NCBI GenBank assembly: GCA_029850585.1 | Contig: JARCRQ010000072.1 | Coordinates: 1 to 64,000 of the forward strand | Length of the DNA: 64,000 nt | Source: Sideroxydans sp. | GTDB lineage: Bacteria > Pseudomonadota > Gammaproteobacteria > Burkholderiales > Gallionellaceae | Reading direction: 5' to 3' | Shown: one piece after another, positions 29,060-40,480 of the stretch | How the letters are laid out: the number at the start of each line of letters is the position of its first letter | How positions within the stretch are numbered: position 1 is the stretch's first letter | Translations under genes and position numbers: made by a program | The notes under the pieces: generated by a model | The model's input: only the letters and a program-made list of their open reading frames with translations | What the model was told of the DNA's origin: nothing | The model's database searches: none

Positions 29060-29809
29060 TCATATTTCCACCACCAACTTTGGATTGAACTCGAAGTTTT
29101 CCGAACCGCGATAAGTGACATATCCACGAGGATTACAGATAACACGCGTGCCGTTGGCCACGTAATCCAGATTGTCGTGCGTGTGTCCGTGTATCCACAT
29201 GCTCATCTTGCCAAACAGGTGATCCAAGTTGGATGCGAAGCAAGCCGAGAGCGCACTATCTTTAAACCGTTCAACGACAGAAAGTGCTGACGGCAAGTGA
29301 TGCGTCACCACAACAGTCTTGCCATCGAATGGCGTGTCGAGTTTTTCAGTCAGCCATGCCAATGACTGCTCGTGCAACTGTGTGGAAAGTAGTGGTGTGA
29401 AGAGCATGATCCCTTCGTGAATCAGACGAAAATCATTCAGGCAATTCTGCCCGTCCATCATGACCTCATTTTTCTTGTGCTCGCCGAACAGCAAAAAGTC
29501 TGTCCATAGCGTGCTTCCCAAAAATCGCACGCCATTGATCACAACTTCATCGTCATCGAGTAGATGCACTTTGCACTGCTCGGCAGCAAGCCGCATCAAT
29601 ACTAGCGTGTCTTCACGCTGAGCACCGTAGAACTCATGGTTGCCAGGAACATAGATGATTTCCTTGTCGGGAAACTTTTCTCGCGCCCATATGATGCCGT
29701 TGGATTTCTTGCCGATGTCGCCAGCCAGCACAACCACATCCGCATCGGTTACAAATGGTTCAAACGTCGAGAACTCAAGGTGTATGTCACTCAGTATGTA
29801 CAGTTTCAT
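29060..29809 (-). CDS. metallophosphoesterase 2
   Basis: ILSDIHLEF, LAGDIGKK, VPGNHEFYG, VTHHLPS, IHGHTHDNL. Confidence 0.92.
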   Translation of the reverse strand: MKLYILSDIHLEFSTFEPFVTDADVVVLAGDIGKKSNGIIWAREKFPDKEIIYVPGNHEFYGAQREDTLVLMRLAAEQCKVHLLDDDEVVINGVRFLGSTLWTDFLLFGEHKKNEVMMDGQNCLNDFRLIHEGIMLFTPLLSTQLHEQSLAWLTEKLDTPFDGKTVVVTHHLPSALSVVERFKDSALSACFASNLDHLFGKMSMWIHGHTHDNLDYVANGTRVICNPRGYVTYRGSENFEFNPKLVVEI

Positions 29810-30477
29810 AGGTTCAATTTCAGAACGTCGCTCGGCACATTCCGTGCTCCTAGACGCTCCTCATCTGCAATAGCGCGCTGAATATCCTCAACGGTGTAGG
29901 TCGTTTCAAGATGTGGTGCCGCAGACTGTTCGTTGTGGTTTTGATTGGTCAATTTGTGCTGATTCAGAAACTCACCGAAGACCAAAGCCACTGCCTCTGA
30001 AAAGGCTTCATCGCCTTTCAGAATAAACAGGTTGTCCGGTGGATTTTCAGTATCGTCCCAAAAAAGCTGCGCCTGGTCATCCAAAGCGATCCAAGGCTCA
30101 CCAGCCAATCCGTTTCCCTCAAGATAGGCCAGCACCTCGGACAACCTTGATCCCACCCCACCAAACTTATCGCAAAGCGGGGTATGTCCGATCACACGGT
30201 CGGCAAGCGTAGCGGGCAAAAACTGCAAGAGTTTCTCGGGACGGAAATGCTCACGCCATGTCGATGAAATCACGATCCGCACATTCGGAAACGGCTCAAG
30301 AGCGGCGGCCAGCCGATCAGCATGCTCAAACATATCCTTACCCTTGACCAGCTTACCGTCGCGCGTCAGGAAGCGGGCCTCATGCGCTTTGAGGTAACGC
30401 CGCGCGGCTGGTGGGCAACGTTTCACGGTGACATTTTCGTGGTGTAGCACGCCATCGAAATCTAGAAAGAGAATCAT
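29806..30477 (-). CDS. HAD phosphatase-like protein 1 (resembles HAD domains of RNA-repair proteins)
   Basis: MILFLDFDGVLHHENV (DxD motif), VRIVISSTWREHF, WIALDDQAQLF. Confidence 0.8.
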   Translation of the reverse strand: MILFLDFDGVLHHENVTVKRCPPAARRYLKAHEARFLTRDGKLVKGKDMFEHADRLAAALEPFPNVRIVISSTWREHFRPEKLLQFLPATLADRVIGHTPLCDKFGGVGSRLSEVLAYLEGNGLAGEPWIALDDQAQLFWDDTENPPDNLFILKGDEAFSEAVALVFGEFLNQHKLTNQNHNEQSAAPHLETTYTVEDIQRAIADEERLGARNVPSDVLKLNL

Positions 30478-30902
30478 TGAAGTCTCCCCAGAATGGCCGT
30501 CACGTCACTCTCAGTCAGCCCTCGACCACCATCAACAACATAGAGATTGGGATGACCACCATTGAACAGCGCAGGTATATCGTCAATTGCGAGCCACGCG
30601 CCGACTTGGTCGTTAGCATCTAGCCAGCGTTGGATTTCAAAATCGCGCCGACCGTACCGCCCTTCCCCTTCAAGGTTCGGTATCGAGCCGATAATTCTGT
30701 GTGCGAGATCTTCGCCACCGCCGCTAGTCACGAACCCCACCATTTCAATCTGGCTGTAATTGTCACGCCACGAGGTTGAGAAAACCACTTGTACAGTTGG
30801 ACACGCACGCAATATTTTCCACAGCAATTCATTGCGACAGAAATCTGGCTCGTGCCGTAAATGCGGATGGAGTACACCGTCGAAATCAAGAAACAAAATC
30901 AT
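30474..30902 (-). CDS. HAD phosphatase-like protein 2 (paralog)
   Basis: MILFLDFDGVLHPHLRH, VQVVFSTSWRDNYS, AWLAIDDIPALF; start chosen at 30902 giving an ATGA overlap. Confidence 0.8.
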   Translation of the reverse strand: MILFLDFDGVLHPHLRHEPDFCRNELLWKILRACPTVQVVFSTSWRDNYSQIEMVGFVTSGGGEDLAHRIIGSIPNLEGEGRYGRRDFEIQRWLDANDQVGAWLAIDDIPALFNGGHPNLYVVDGGRGLTESDVTAILGRLQ

Positions 30903-31402
30903 TTTTTCGTCCCCTTCCATGCCAGCCACGCCAGTCGATTCGCCCGAGCATCATCCAGCGCATGATGACGGCACAAACGCGGAATATGAGTTTGATACGC
31001 CTCTTCAACCGCACGTTCTAAAAATGGCGAATCCACCATTTCATATAACTGTACCGGCTTACCATCGAGGTTTTTCGGCCAAGTACCCGGCAAGTAAAAC
31101 AGCTCCTGAATCCAAGGCCAGTCCCAGGACAAGGAATCGGTGACGAGTTGCACCGGCTGATTGAAGTCCTCAATCCAATTGCCAAGGCGCAAGGTCAGCT
31201 CGTCCATCGTCATCAGTGCCTCACCGCCCTGCAAGTGCGGCAACACCGCCTCGTAAACAAATGGCTCGCAAGCAGATACTTGATAGGTGTCTGAGAGCTC
31301 GGCGTAGAAAGTCCGTTCGCCATCCTCGGCAATCATCCCGATAGAGATCAGTTTCGGATCAAGGATCAAACCTGAAAACTCGGTATCAAAGAAAATCAGC
31401 AT
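30899..31402 (-). CDS. DEDDh 3'-5' exoribonuclease-like protein 1 (Rv2179c-like)
   Basis: MLIFFDTEFSGLILDPKLISIGMIAEDGERTFYAELSDTYQ ... CRHHALDDARANRLA. Confidence 0.82.
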   Translation of the reverse strand: MLIFFDTEFSGLILDPKLISIGMIAEDGERTFYAELSDTYQVSACEPFVYEAVLPHLQGGEALMTMDELTLRLGNWIEDFNQPVQLVTDSLSWDWPWIQELFYLPGTWPKNLDGKPVQLYEMVDSPFLERAVEEAYQTHIPRLCRHHALDDARANRLAWLAWKGTKK

Positions 31403-31656
31403 GATTTGCGCGGAAAACAAACGACCTGCTCACTCTGTTCACCGGGTTCGGCGTGAGATAATTCACCCTCATAGCTCCACCGATCCTCTGGTAGCCATCC
31501 GCTTAATAGTTGAGAGGGATTAATTGGCTGCCAAGGCCGGACAGTAATTATGCGGAGATCACAGACCACATCAAACCCACACTCGTAACCATTCACAACC
31601 ACGCGCATTGACGGGTCTAGTTCAGACAATCTTGCAATTAACTCAGCAACAGTCAT
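31396..31656 (-). CDS. hypothetical protein (86 aa) within exonuclease cluster
   Basis: MTVAELIARLSELDPSMRVVVNGYECGFDVVCDL; overlaps neighbours in coupled fashion. Confidence 0.6.
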   Translation of the reverse strand: MTVAELIARLSELDPSMRVVVNGYECGFDVVCDLRIITVRPWQPINPSQLLSGWLPEDRWSYEGELSHAEPGEQSEQVVCFPRKSC

Positions 31657-31657
31657 T

Positions 31658-32169
31658 TCATCTTCCTTTCTTAACAGCGAACTTCCAGGCAAATGCCAAA
31701 CTGCGTGCATCTTCCAGTGCGTGATGTTGGCGTGCGATCTTGTCCTGCCAATACGACTGCATACCTAGGTTGTAACGGTGGAATTGGCGCGGCTCTTCAA
31801 ACTGGATAGCCCCACATTTTTTACGCAGATTTGTCGGCCACCCGTTGTGGTCAAATATCTCCTGGATGAACGGCCAGTCTATGGTTGGTGCATCGCTGCG
31901 TAGAACCACTTCCTTATCGGTCAGCCCCTCGATCCATATCTTGAGACGCGCGGCCATTTCCGATACGCCCATGCTGCAATCCCCACCTTGCAATAGCGGA
32001 AAAACGGTGTCGATGACAAACATAGAGCAAAGATGCTCATCCCATGTGTCTGTGAGTTCCGCATAAAACTCGCGCCCGTCCTGGGACACACAGCCAATGC
32101 TGATGAGGTATCGGTGTCCATTCTTATCAGCTTGCATATTGGCAAACTCGGTATCGAAAAATACTTGCA

Positions 32170-32170
<1 letters not shown>
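31658..32170 (-). CDS. DEDDh 3'-5' exoribonuclease-like protein 2
   Basis: [43 protein letters not shown] ... ARQHHALEDARSLAFA; TAATG junction at 32170. Confidence 0.82.
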
Positions 32171-33514
<1,344 letters not shown>

Positions 33515-33611
33515 CTCTCTTTCGGTAATTCGTAAAGTTCTAGCTCAGGTGGTTCCTTGTGTGTTTCGGATTTTGAGAACGGTCGATAATCTGCGCGACT
33601 ACTATGTGCTA

Positions 33612-34997
33612 CTAGAAACCCATACGACGTTGACCTTCAACTTTGGGGATGATTAGTTTGGCGAACTTGTCGCCCGCATCGATCGCTTTGGAGAATGCCT
33701 CTCTGACCAAGCGAGTGGTTTTTCTAAGGTCCAAGTCCTTCCGATGCGCCAAGGATTCGCTGGCATCCCTATCCAGTTCAATGTCTCGTTTCGTGTCCAA
33801 GCGCAACTTTGCTGCCTCACCTTGAATGATGCGTAATCGTTGCTCTGGCTCAGGCCGTGGCACATCGAAAACCTCAAGCCGAGACAATAAAGACGTGGGT
33901 ACGCCTTCCAAGCTGTTAGCAGTTAGCACGAAAATCACGCGGCTTGCGTCAAAACGCATCTCTAGGAACTCATCTTTAAAGTCTTTAGCTGTATCGGGCT
34001 CAAACAAATCCAAGAGAACCGGCAGCACTGGGTAACGCCCATCAACGATCTTGTCTATCTCATCAATGACCACGACGGGTGCTGCCGACGCACCTTTGGC
34101 AAGCACAGAAACTAACGATCCTGGCCGCGCACCAGTCCAGCTTGTATGCGAACCCGTCAATTGGAATCCGCCCTGGGCACCACCAGCACTGATCTTTTCC
34201 ATAGAAACACCTAGAGCCTTCCCTAGCTGAGTAGCCAAATGGGTCTTGCCGATGCCGGGATCACCTAATAGCAGGATGGGGGTGATGTGGAAGTTCTCTG
34301 CCTTCATAGCACTGGCAAGCACCAAATCCATTTGCAACCGACTAATCGGATCAATCAGATTCTCAAAATTGCTCTTGGCAGCCTCCAGCTTCTGCCACGC
34401 TTTCTTGGCATCAGGTATGGAGCGATACCCATCATTGAGTTTTGCATTCTCAAGGAGCACATCACCGCCGATTCTGATTTCAGCTTTAACTTCCGACATA
34501 AGATTCAGAGCCTTCGCGACATCTCCCTGTTTGAAAACTTGAATGCTGGAGCGCGGCCTAGCCTTTTTCTTCGAGACTGGCTTTGCAAGTTCAAACGCTT
34601 TTTGCCATTGGACATGGAAGTATTTGGCTAGTCCTGATATTCGGTCGTTGGATAAGTGTTCAGTTTTTACATTGAAACCCTTATGCCAAAGCGCAGCGTC
34701 TTGTTGCAAAAAAGATTTACTACAGTTGCATAGGCACGACAGCATTTGTTTGGCTGAGTCCCAGCGGGGATCGGTCAAGTACTCGAGCATGTCTTCGAAG
34801 CTGACATTCTTCTGGTTGTACGAAAGATGTAAAGCGACCGCCACAAACATATCCTTGGATAGCTCAAATGTGACACTGTCCATGCCCCTCTTTGATTTAT
34901 TGAGCAGCTGCGTTGCCAGTGCAGATGCATCTGCTAGGTCGTGGTTGGTGCCGATACGAATACTGGCGAGATTTTTGGGTAACTGATTGATGCTCAT
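33612..34997 (-). CDS. AAA+ ATPase
   Basis: LLLGDPGIGKTHLATQLGKALG, VVVIDEIDKIVDG, FVLTANSLEGVPTSLLSRLEVFDV. Confidence 0.88.
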   Translation of the reverse strand: MSINQLPKNLASIRIGTNHDLADASALATQLLNKSKRGMDSVTFELSKDMFVAVALHLSYNQKNVSFEDMLEYLTDPRWDSAKQMLSCLCNCSKSFLQQDAALWHKGFNVKTEHLSNDRISGLAKYFHVQWQKAFELAKPVSKKKARPRSSIQVFKQGDVAKALNLMSEVKAEIRIGGDVLLENAKLNDGYRSIPDAKKAWQKLEAAKSNFENLIDPISRLQMDLVLASAMKAENFHITPILLLGDPGIGKTHLATQLGKALGVSMEKISAGGAQGGFQLTGSHTSWTGARPGSLVSVLAKGASAAPVVVIDEIDKIVDGRYPVLPVLLDLFEPDTAKDFKDEFLEMRFDASRVIFVLTANSLEGVPTSLLSRLEVFDVPRPEPEQRLRIIQGEAAKLRLDTKRDIELDRDASESLAHRKDLDLRKTTRLVREAFSKAIDAGDKFAKLIIPKVEGQRRMGF

Positions 34998-35115
34998 TTT
35001 TCCTCCTGACATGTCCTCTATGCAATCAACATTAAATTAGATATATATTTAATTAGTCCGACTTATATAGACATATTTTTATTTTAACTATGTTTATAAA
35101 TAGTTAAATACAGAA

Positions 35116-35134
35116 TATTAAGTGTTACTTAATA
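35116..35134. promoter_or_regulatory. palindrome in divergent intergenic region (candidate operator)
   Basis: tattaagt gtt acttaata perfect 8-bp arms between divergent AAA+ and 422-aa genes. Confidence 0.4.
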
Positions 35135-35179
35135 AAGTTTAATAAATAAATGTCCGATAATTTATCCGTAGGCGATTAA

Positions 35180-36448
35180 ATGGGATTAGACTGGTGGCAT
35201 ATCTATAAAAGCGCACGAAAGCTGACGAATATGACCTCGAAGAAACCACATGAAATGACTTTCATACAGTTTGCCCAAGCTATAAGCCCTGGATGGTCAA
35301 CCAGAGTGAAATTTCCGCTCAAAGATGGGCTGTGTGATCCGAAGTGGATAACTAGCGTGTGGGATAGCACAGAGAATGGAACTGACTATGGCGTGTATTG
35401 GCATAATCAGGCACTAGCAAATCAACTCCCTTCCGATGCACAAAGGTATAGGTTCGATGACTTTTTTCTTCATCCCTTCACAGAAAAGCTCGGGCTTAAT
35501 CCATCTGTTAGTGCAGACAATGTTAAAGCTGCCCAGTTGCTGGCAACGCGCAACGCTTGGATCGCTGCCATTCAAGATTATTACGGCCAATACTCTCCCA
35601 ATCTCGGAATCACTATGCTAAGTCGGGGGGCTGCGGCTGAATATTTATTGCTAACTAGTGGTGTGATTCATCCATGGATGGAAAAAGAGGTCAGGCTCTA
35701 CATCACAGAGCAAAAAGAAAAGAAACTTCAAGAAGCCAACATACCCAAAGCTCCAATAGAGATGTCCAGTAACCCCAATTGGCCTAATACCCAAGTGATA
35801 TATGCACGTACTAGTGAGCCGACTGCACAGCAACGCGCCGAGCTTGCAGAAAGACAGAAAAGTATTCAGTACTGGTTAGATTTGTATTATGACCAAGACG
35901 GTCGATGGACCTCTGCATACGAAATGAATGCTTCGTATGCACAGGAGGATATTGATATTGCCATTCAGAAAATAGCAGTCTTGCAAAAAATTATTGAGAA
36001 GCAGAATGCACTGATTAAAAAAGCTGGGTATGTCGTTAAGAAAAACAAGTTACACGAAGCCAAGATGCGCGCATCCAAGAAAATTGGTCGCCCAGAAAAA
36101 TCCCCAGAGCGGCAAAACGTGGCGGTTAGATTTACCGCGCAATGGGTACGGTCCTTAAAAGATGCGCTCAATGCCAAGAGCTGCGCACAACTGGAAGACA
36201 TGATTACCGGTAGTAGCCAGCGTAACTGGCGACGTTGGCTGAACGGTGAGGCCGTTCCTACACATAAGACCTTGTCCAAATTGCTGAATGAGGAGATAAC
36301 GCAGGGCCAATATAATGGCCAGCCCCTCATACAGGTAACAACGACCCCTGCGACCGGTGATTTGCTGACGTTGATTAGTCAATTAAGCCCAGCAACAGAA
36401 GAGTGGAAACGTCATCCTCAAGCCATTAATCGAAATTTTTTCGAGTAA
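35180..36448 (+). CDS. hypothetical protein, 422 aa, divergent from AAA+/exonuclease cluster
   Basis: Long ORF with AT-rich promoter region; basic linker KIGRPEKSPERQNVAVRFTAQWVRSLKDAL. Confidence 0.6.
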   Translation: MGLDWWHIYKSARKLTNMTSKKPHEMTFIQFAQAISPGWSTRVKFPLKDGLCDPKWITSVWDSTENGTDYGVYWHNQALANQLPSDAQRYRFDDFFLHPFTEKLGLNPSVSADNVKAAQLLATRNAWIAAIQDYYGQYSPNLGITMLSRGAAAEYLLLTSGVIHPWMEKEVRLYITEQKEKKLQEANIPKAPIEMSSNPNWPNTQVIYARTSEPTAQQRAELAERQKSIQYWLDLYYDQDGRWTSAYEMNASYAQEDIDIAIQKIAVLQKIIEKQNALIKKAGYVVKKNKLHEAKMRASKKIGRPEKSPERQNVAVRFTAQWVRSLKDALNAKSCAQLEDMITGSSQRNWRRWLNGEAVPTHKTLSKLLNEEITQGQYNGQPLIQVTTTPATGDLLTLISQLSPATEEWKRHPQAINRNFFE

Positions 36449-37830
36449 GCAGCGATGATTTGACGTGCAGGCTTTCCAACCAAGGTAAGCCCGCTCATCC
36501 ATTTACTATGGTGGACACACGGCAATTTGCACTCGTCTACTGGAAACCATAGCTCGATTTTTACTTGCGAGGCATCGGCAGATTTAAGTTCATGCTGCAT
36601 CAATCGCCAGCGATAAGCTTCGACACTCGCGATGTCTTGATACGACTTCCATTGTATTGCAAACTCGTTAACGTTATTTCTTAGAAACTTGAGATCAGGT
36701 GGGAAGGGAGGCTCTTCTCCCAAAAATTCTTTTTTTACATAGTTTTCTGCGTAGTACTTGAAATCAATTATCAAGTAGGTCGGTAGGGGGCCGTCGCCAT
36801 GAGTTTTCACCACAAGATCGGGCTTCCTCACCAAGCCGTCTTCGCCAAAAATTCGGGACCAGTTTCTTTGCCATTCTGAAAGACCACTCGGCCAATAGGC
36901 TGGGTCACAGGTAAAAACGTTGCTTGCACCGTATTCACCAATAGCATACTCAAGGCATGCTGACTCCCACACATGATAAAACCCTTTTAGACCCCAGATA
37001 TCGCCATCCTGACCAGTGAGTCTGCTGTGAAGCAATAGGTCTAGCAGATGATAGAGTTCGCGACTCTCGGCAGAGACCGGTGGTGCAATGCGAATGCAAG
37101 CTTCTAACGCGGCTTGCAACAAGTGCAAGGTCGCTTCCCAATTTTTTGAAAAAAGCGAAGCCTTGGCATCCAGCTCGTTGTCGTCTGCAAAACGGTGCGC
37201 CAACTCTTCCCATTCGGATTGCAATCCGGCACTGATTTCATGCTCTGCTGAATCTGGAAATAGATGGCTCAGCCCGTCCAGTGCCATCCAGCAAGCCAGC
37301 CCGACCATGTCGTTTCCGGTATGACGCATGTGCGTGCGTGGAGCCCAAAGATTCTCAAAAACCGGAGTGCCGTCCGGGAGAAACATGGCTCGTTCCAGGT
37401 TGCGTGAGATATAGCGATGATCGAATTGTGCCGTCAGCCCCGATGCTTTGGTGATTGCCAAAATGTGCGGATCACGCAACTGGCGAATCAACTGCACATA
37501 CAGTGAGAGATGAGAGTAGCCGAAATCGGGAGTGGTGCTGCTAAGGCTAAGAGACTGCCCTCCGTCGCCCTTCAGGAAACCATCACGCGTCGAACGCTGC
37601 TCATAACTCGAACGCGCTACGTCGGAAAAAGCCTCCGAGAATCTTGCAATGGCTCGCGTTAACTCACCGAGGATTTTGGGTTTCTCCTTTACGTCCTTGC
37701 CTGTCGGATAGCCATGTGGAACACGTAGCGTGACAGCTCCGTCCTCCTTCTTACGCAAGCCAACATACGCCTCCCAATCGAGATCTGAGGACGTCTCCAG
37801 TGCTAATTCTTCCCAGTTATGGGCAATCAT
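36418..37830 (-). CDS. McrC-like PD-(D/E)XK subunit of an McrBC-type system
   Basis: FYHVWESACLEYAIGEY ... RKPDLVVKTHGDGPLPTYLIIDFKYY; 4-bp overlap with McrB-like gene. Confidence 0.75.
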   Translation of the reverse strand: MIAHNWEELALETSSDLDWEAYVGLRKKEDGAVTLRVPHGYPTGKDVKEKPKILGELTRAIARFSEAFSDVARSSYEQRSTRDGFLKGDGGQSLSLSSTTPDFGYSHLSLYVQLIRQLRDPHILAITKASGLTAQFDHRYISRNLERAMFLPDGTPVFENLWAPRTHMRHTGNDMVGLACWMALDGLSHLFPDSAEHEISAGLQSEWEELAHRFADDNELDAKASLFSKNWEATLHLLQAALEACIRIAPPVSAESRELYHLLDLLLHSRLTGQDGDIWGLKGFYHVWESACLEYAIGEYGASNVFTCDPAYWPSGLSEWQRNWSRIFGEDGLVRKPDLVVKTHGDGPLPTYLIIDFKYYAENYVKKEFLGEEPPFPPDLKFLRNNVNEFAIQWKSYQDIASVEAYRWRLMQHELKSADASQVKIELWFPVDECKLPCVHHSKWMSGLTLVGKPARQIIAAYSKKFRLMA

Positions 37831-39197
37831 GTTGGCTTTGATTTTTCCTTAGGCCACGCCATCACGCCGTCGATGAAGGCGGTGACATTCCCATCCGATG
37901 AGAATTCGCCGAATGTGCGCAGCTCATTTTTATCCTTGCCCAATAAGCCTGCTAAAGGAGTGCGGTCACGTGGAAATACATTATCCCAGAGGAAGAACAT
38001 CAGCTTGTTTTTAATGGCAAAAAGTTCAATTGTGGATTCCTCGCCTTGACTATCAGCGATATCGATTGAGATAGACTTATCTGTTGCTGTGCGTGCTGTT
38101 CCATATTTGTCAGATATGTACTCGATTAAATTTTTTGCGAAGTACTGAGGATATTTAAATTTCGAGAAGCCAGTAAGATCAACGTCGTATTCTTTTTCCA
38201 ATACTGGCTTTGCTTTTTCGCACTCTAGGTCTATGTCTTGAAGCGCAGATAACCTTTCTTCTTCAGGATATATTTTCTGCCAATCACTCCATTTTGACTT
38301 GCCTATAAGGGGTGTAAGTAATGCAATTAAGTTTTGGTGCTTTTCTGAAAGCACCATGCCTAAAGGAATAGTTGATTTTTCTGAGCTCTTAGTTTGTGTT
38401 ACTACTGGAGTTGATTTTTTAGCTTTCAAAAACCATAACCCCACCTGCTTATCATCGACGCTTCGTTCTTTGAATTTTTCTGAGATAAAAGCATTGAGTT
38501 TTTCGAGAAATACGTACCAATTATACTGTGCCTGGCGGCCTTGAACTTTTGCATTTTTTTGCCATTCTGGTGCGTTATCTGTTCCAGACCATGTCATAAA
38601 CTCGAATTCCCAACGACGCTTGAAGGCGGTATCCATGTAATACACCGATTCGTCGCTGGTGTTCATGGTGCCGATTAAGGATAAATTTGGCGGCAGAAGA
38701 AGCTTCGAAAACCTATCATCACTCTTTAATTCATCGGGTAAGTCCGTTAATGACTTCCCGTATTCTTGAAGTAATTCCTGCTTTAGCGCAGCCTTAAACA
38801 GCTCGCTTGGATTAATTCCGTACTCCGACCAACCTTTATCGTCACGATCCAGTAATTGAAAGATGTCCCCAAAAATCTGTGCGCAATTGCCCCGGTTAAT
38901 TTCGTCGATGACCAGCAACACTGGTTGCTTTGGGTCGGCATAGGCACGTGCCAAAACTTTGACTAGAGGTCCAGCATGAATGCGATATTCGATATGCCCG
39001 TTCTCAGTCAATGGCATTAGCTTTGCGACAAAATCTCCATAACCATATTCGGGATGAAAGGCCGTCTCGATCATGTCCTGACTTTTGTCCAGATCCTCGC
39101 GCGTTCCGGTGATTTCTAAATCCTCTATTGCCACCTTCCTTACGTGGAAGCTCTTGCCGCACCCAGGCGGCCCAAAGAATATTTTTTGCAATGACAT
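37827..39197 (-). CDS. McrB-like AAA+ GTPase
   Basis: FFGPPGCGKSFHVRKV, LLVIDEINRGNCAQIFGDIFQLLD, LIGTMNTSDESVYYMDTAFKRRWEF. Confidence 0.92.
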   Translation of the reverse strand: MSLQKIFFGPPGCGKSFHVRKVAIEDLEITGTREDLDKSQDMIETAFHPEYGYGDFVAKLMPLTENGHIEYRIHAGPLVKVLARAYADPKQPVLLVIDEINRGNCAQIFGDIFQLLDRDDKGWSEYGINPSELFKAALKQELLQEYGKSLTDLPDELKSDDRFSKLLLPPNLSLIGTMNTSDESVYYMDTAFKRRWEFEFMTWSGTDNAPEWQKNAKVQGRQAQYNWYVFLEKLNAFISEKFKERSVDDKQVGLWFLKAKKSTPVVTQTKSSEKSTIPLGMVLSEKHQNLIALLTPLIGKSKWSDWQKIYPEEERLSALQDIDLECEKAKPVLEKEYDVDLTGFSKFKYPQYFAKNLIEYISDKYGTARTATDKSISIDIADSQGEESTIELFAIKNKLMFFLWDNVFPRDRTPLAGLLGKDKNELRTFGEFSSDGNVTAFIDGVMAWPKEKSKPT

Positions 39198-39349
39198 TTC
39201 AGTACCTTTGAATTTCTTGTCGCACGAATCTACTCGCAGTAAACAACCGGTGAAAATTAACTGCCATCTTCAATTCATCAGCTCCTACGGTTGTGGGAAG
39301 ACGCGATGATAGGGTAAAGATTTAATTCCTCCAACTATAGGAGGATTGC

Positions 39350-39592
39350 TTGGACGCTGGTATTGCTTTTGGAAAGGTGCTGCGCCGATTGCGTGAGGCC
39401 GCAGGATTAACACAAGAGCAGTTCGGCTTTGAGGCTGACTTGCGGCGCACATACGTCAGTATTTTAGAGTTGGGTCAGCAGCAACCGTCACTAACGACTA
39501 TTTTTAAGGTCTCGCAAGCACTCAATTGTTCACCTGGTAGCTTGCTCGATATGGTGTCCGAGGAAATGGCGAAGCCTGATAACAAAGGCTAA
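39350..39592 (+). CDS. XRE-family HTH regulator
   Basis: FGKVLRRLREAAGLTQEQFGFEADLRRTYVSILELGQQQPSLTTIFKVSQAL. Confidence 0.88.
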   Translation: MDAGIAFGKVLRRLREAAGLTQEQFGFEADLRRTYVSILELGQQQPSLTTIFKVSQALNCSPGSLLDMVSEEMAKPDNKG

Positions 39593-39661
39593 GCCACTTC
39601 GACCTACATATCTTTATCCAAAATTTTTGGTACTAGGATTTTGAATCGGTTCAATCGTTTT

Positions 39662-40090
39662 TTAACGCGCCCGTTTCTTACTTACAATCACAAACCCTTG
39701 CATATCGCCCGCCACCTTCAAAGGCAGATCCAGCATCCTATCACCCAATTCAAAGGTTCTCGCGACCGTGGTTTCTGAATTCGACTGAATTACGACACGA
39801 GTAGCATCCTTATCTGTCTTCTCTGCCGTCATTTGCAAAGTTAACTTATCATCACTAAATAATGCCGATGCGGAATCATCATTTTGTGCACGAATAAATC
39901 CACCATTCGCTCGCGCCACTTTGCGAAATAAATTGACCGCATCTTTTACCGACCCTTTGCCTTCTAGCGTCACTGTTGTCGAATTTCCTTTGGTAAATAA
40001 ATCTGCACCTGGAATGGGTGAGCCAAATTCCGCACAACCCGACAAAGCGACCATCCCCAACAGCATGGCAATTGACATACCTAATTTCAT
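39662..40090 (-). CDS. putative lipoprotein
   Basis: Lipobox GMVALSGCAEFG. Confidence 0.65.
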   Translation of the reverse strand: MKLGMSIAMLLGMVALSGCAEFGSPIPGADLFTKGNSTTVTLEGKGSVKDAVNLFRKVARANGGFIRAQNDDSASALFSDDKLTLQMTAEKTDKDATRVVIQSNSETTVARTFELGDRMLDLPLKVAGDMQGFVIVSKKRAR

Positions 40091-40213
40091 AACCTATCCC
40101 CTGAAGTAAATTTTAATTCGTAAAGTTTTTAAAGCCGCCGCATTTTGCCCAATATATTGTGAAGACGCAAACGTAACTTGTCCGTAACTTGCTTTGTCAT
40201 CAAGGAGAGTTGT

Positions 40214-40480
40214 GTGGAACCAGAAGTTGCGTTTGGAATAGTGTTGAGGAAATTGCGCAAACAGCGTCAGCTGTCGCAAGAGCTGCTCGCGCATGAGTCC
40301 GGCCTTGAGCGCAATTACATCTCACTATTAGAGTTAGGGCGCAACAGCGCGAGTATCAAGACGCTATTCAAGCTAACGCCTGTTTTGGGTGTATCGGTAT
40401 CAGAATTTATGCAGCAGGTAGAGAGCGTTTTGGCAGTCAAAGCCAGAAAGCCTCGTGTTGAACTTCAGCGTCATCTATGA
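40214..40480 (+). CDS. XRE-family HTH regulator
   Basis: VAFGIVLRKLRKQRQLSQELLAHESGLERNYISLLELGRNSASIKTLFKL; GTG start preceded by aaggagag. Confidence 0.85.
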   Translation: MEPEVAFGIVLRKLRKQRQLSQELLAHESGLERNYISLLELGRNSASIKTLFKLTPVLGVSVSEFMQQVESVLAVKARKPRVELQRHL

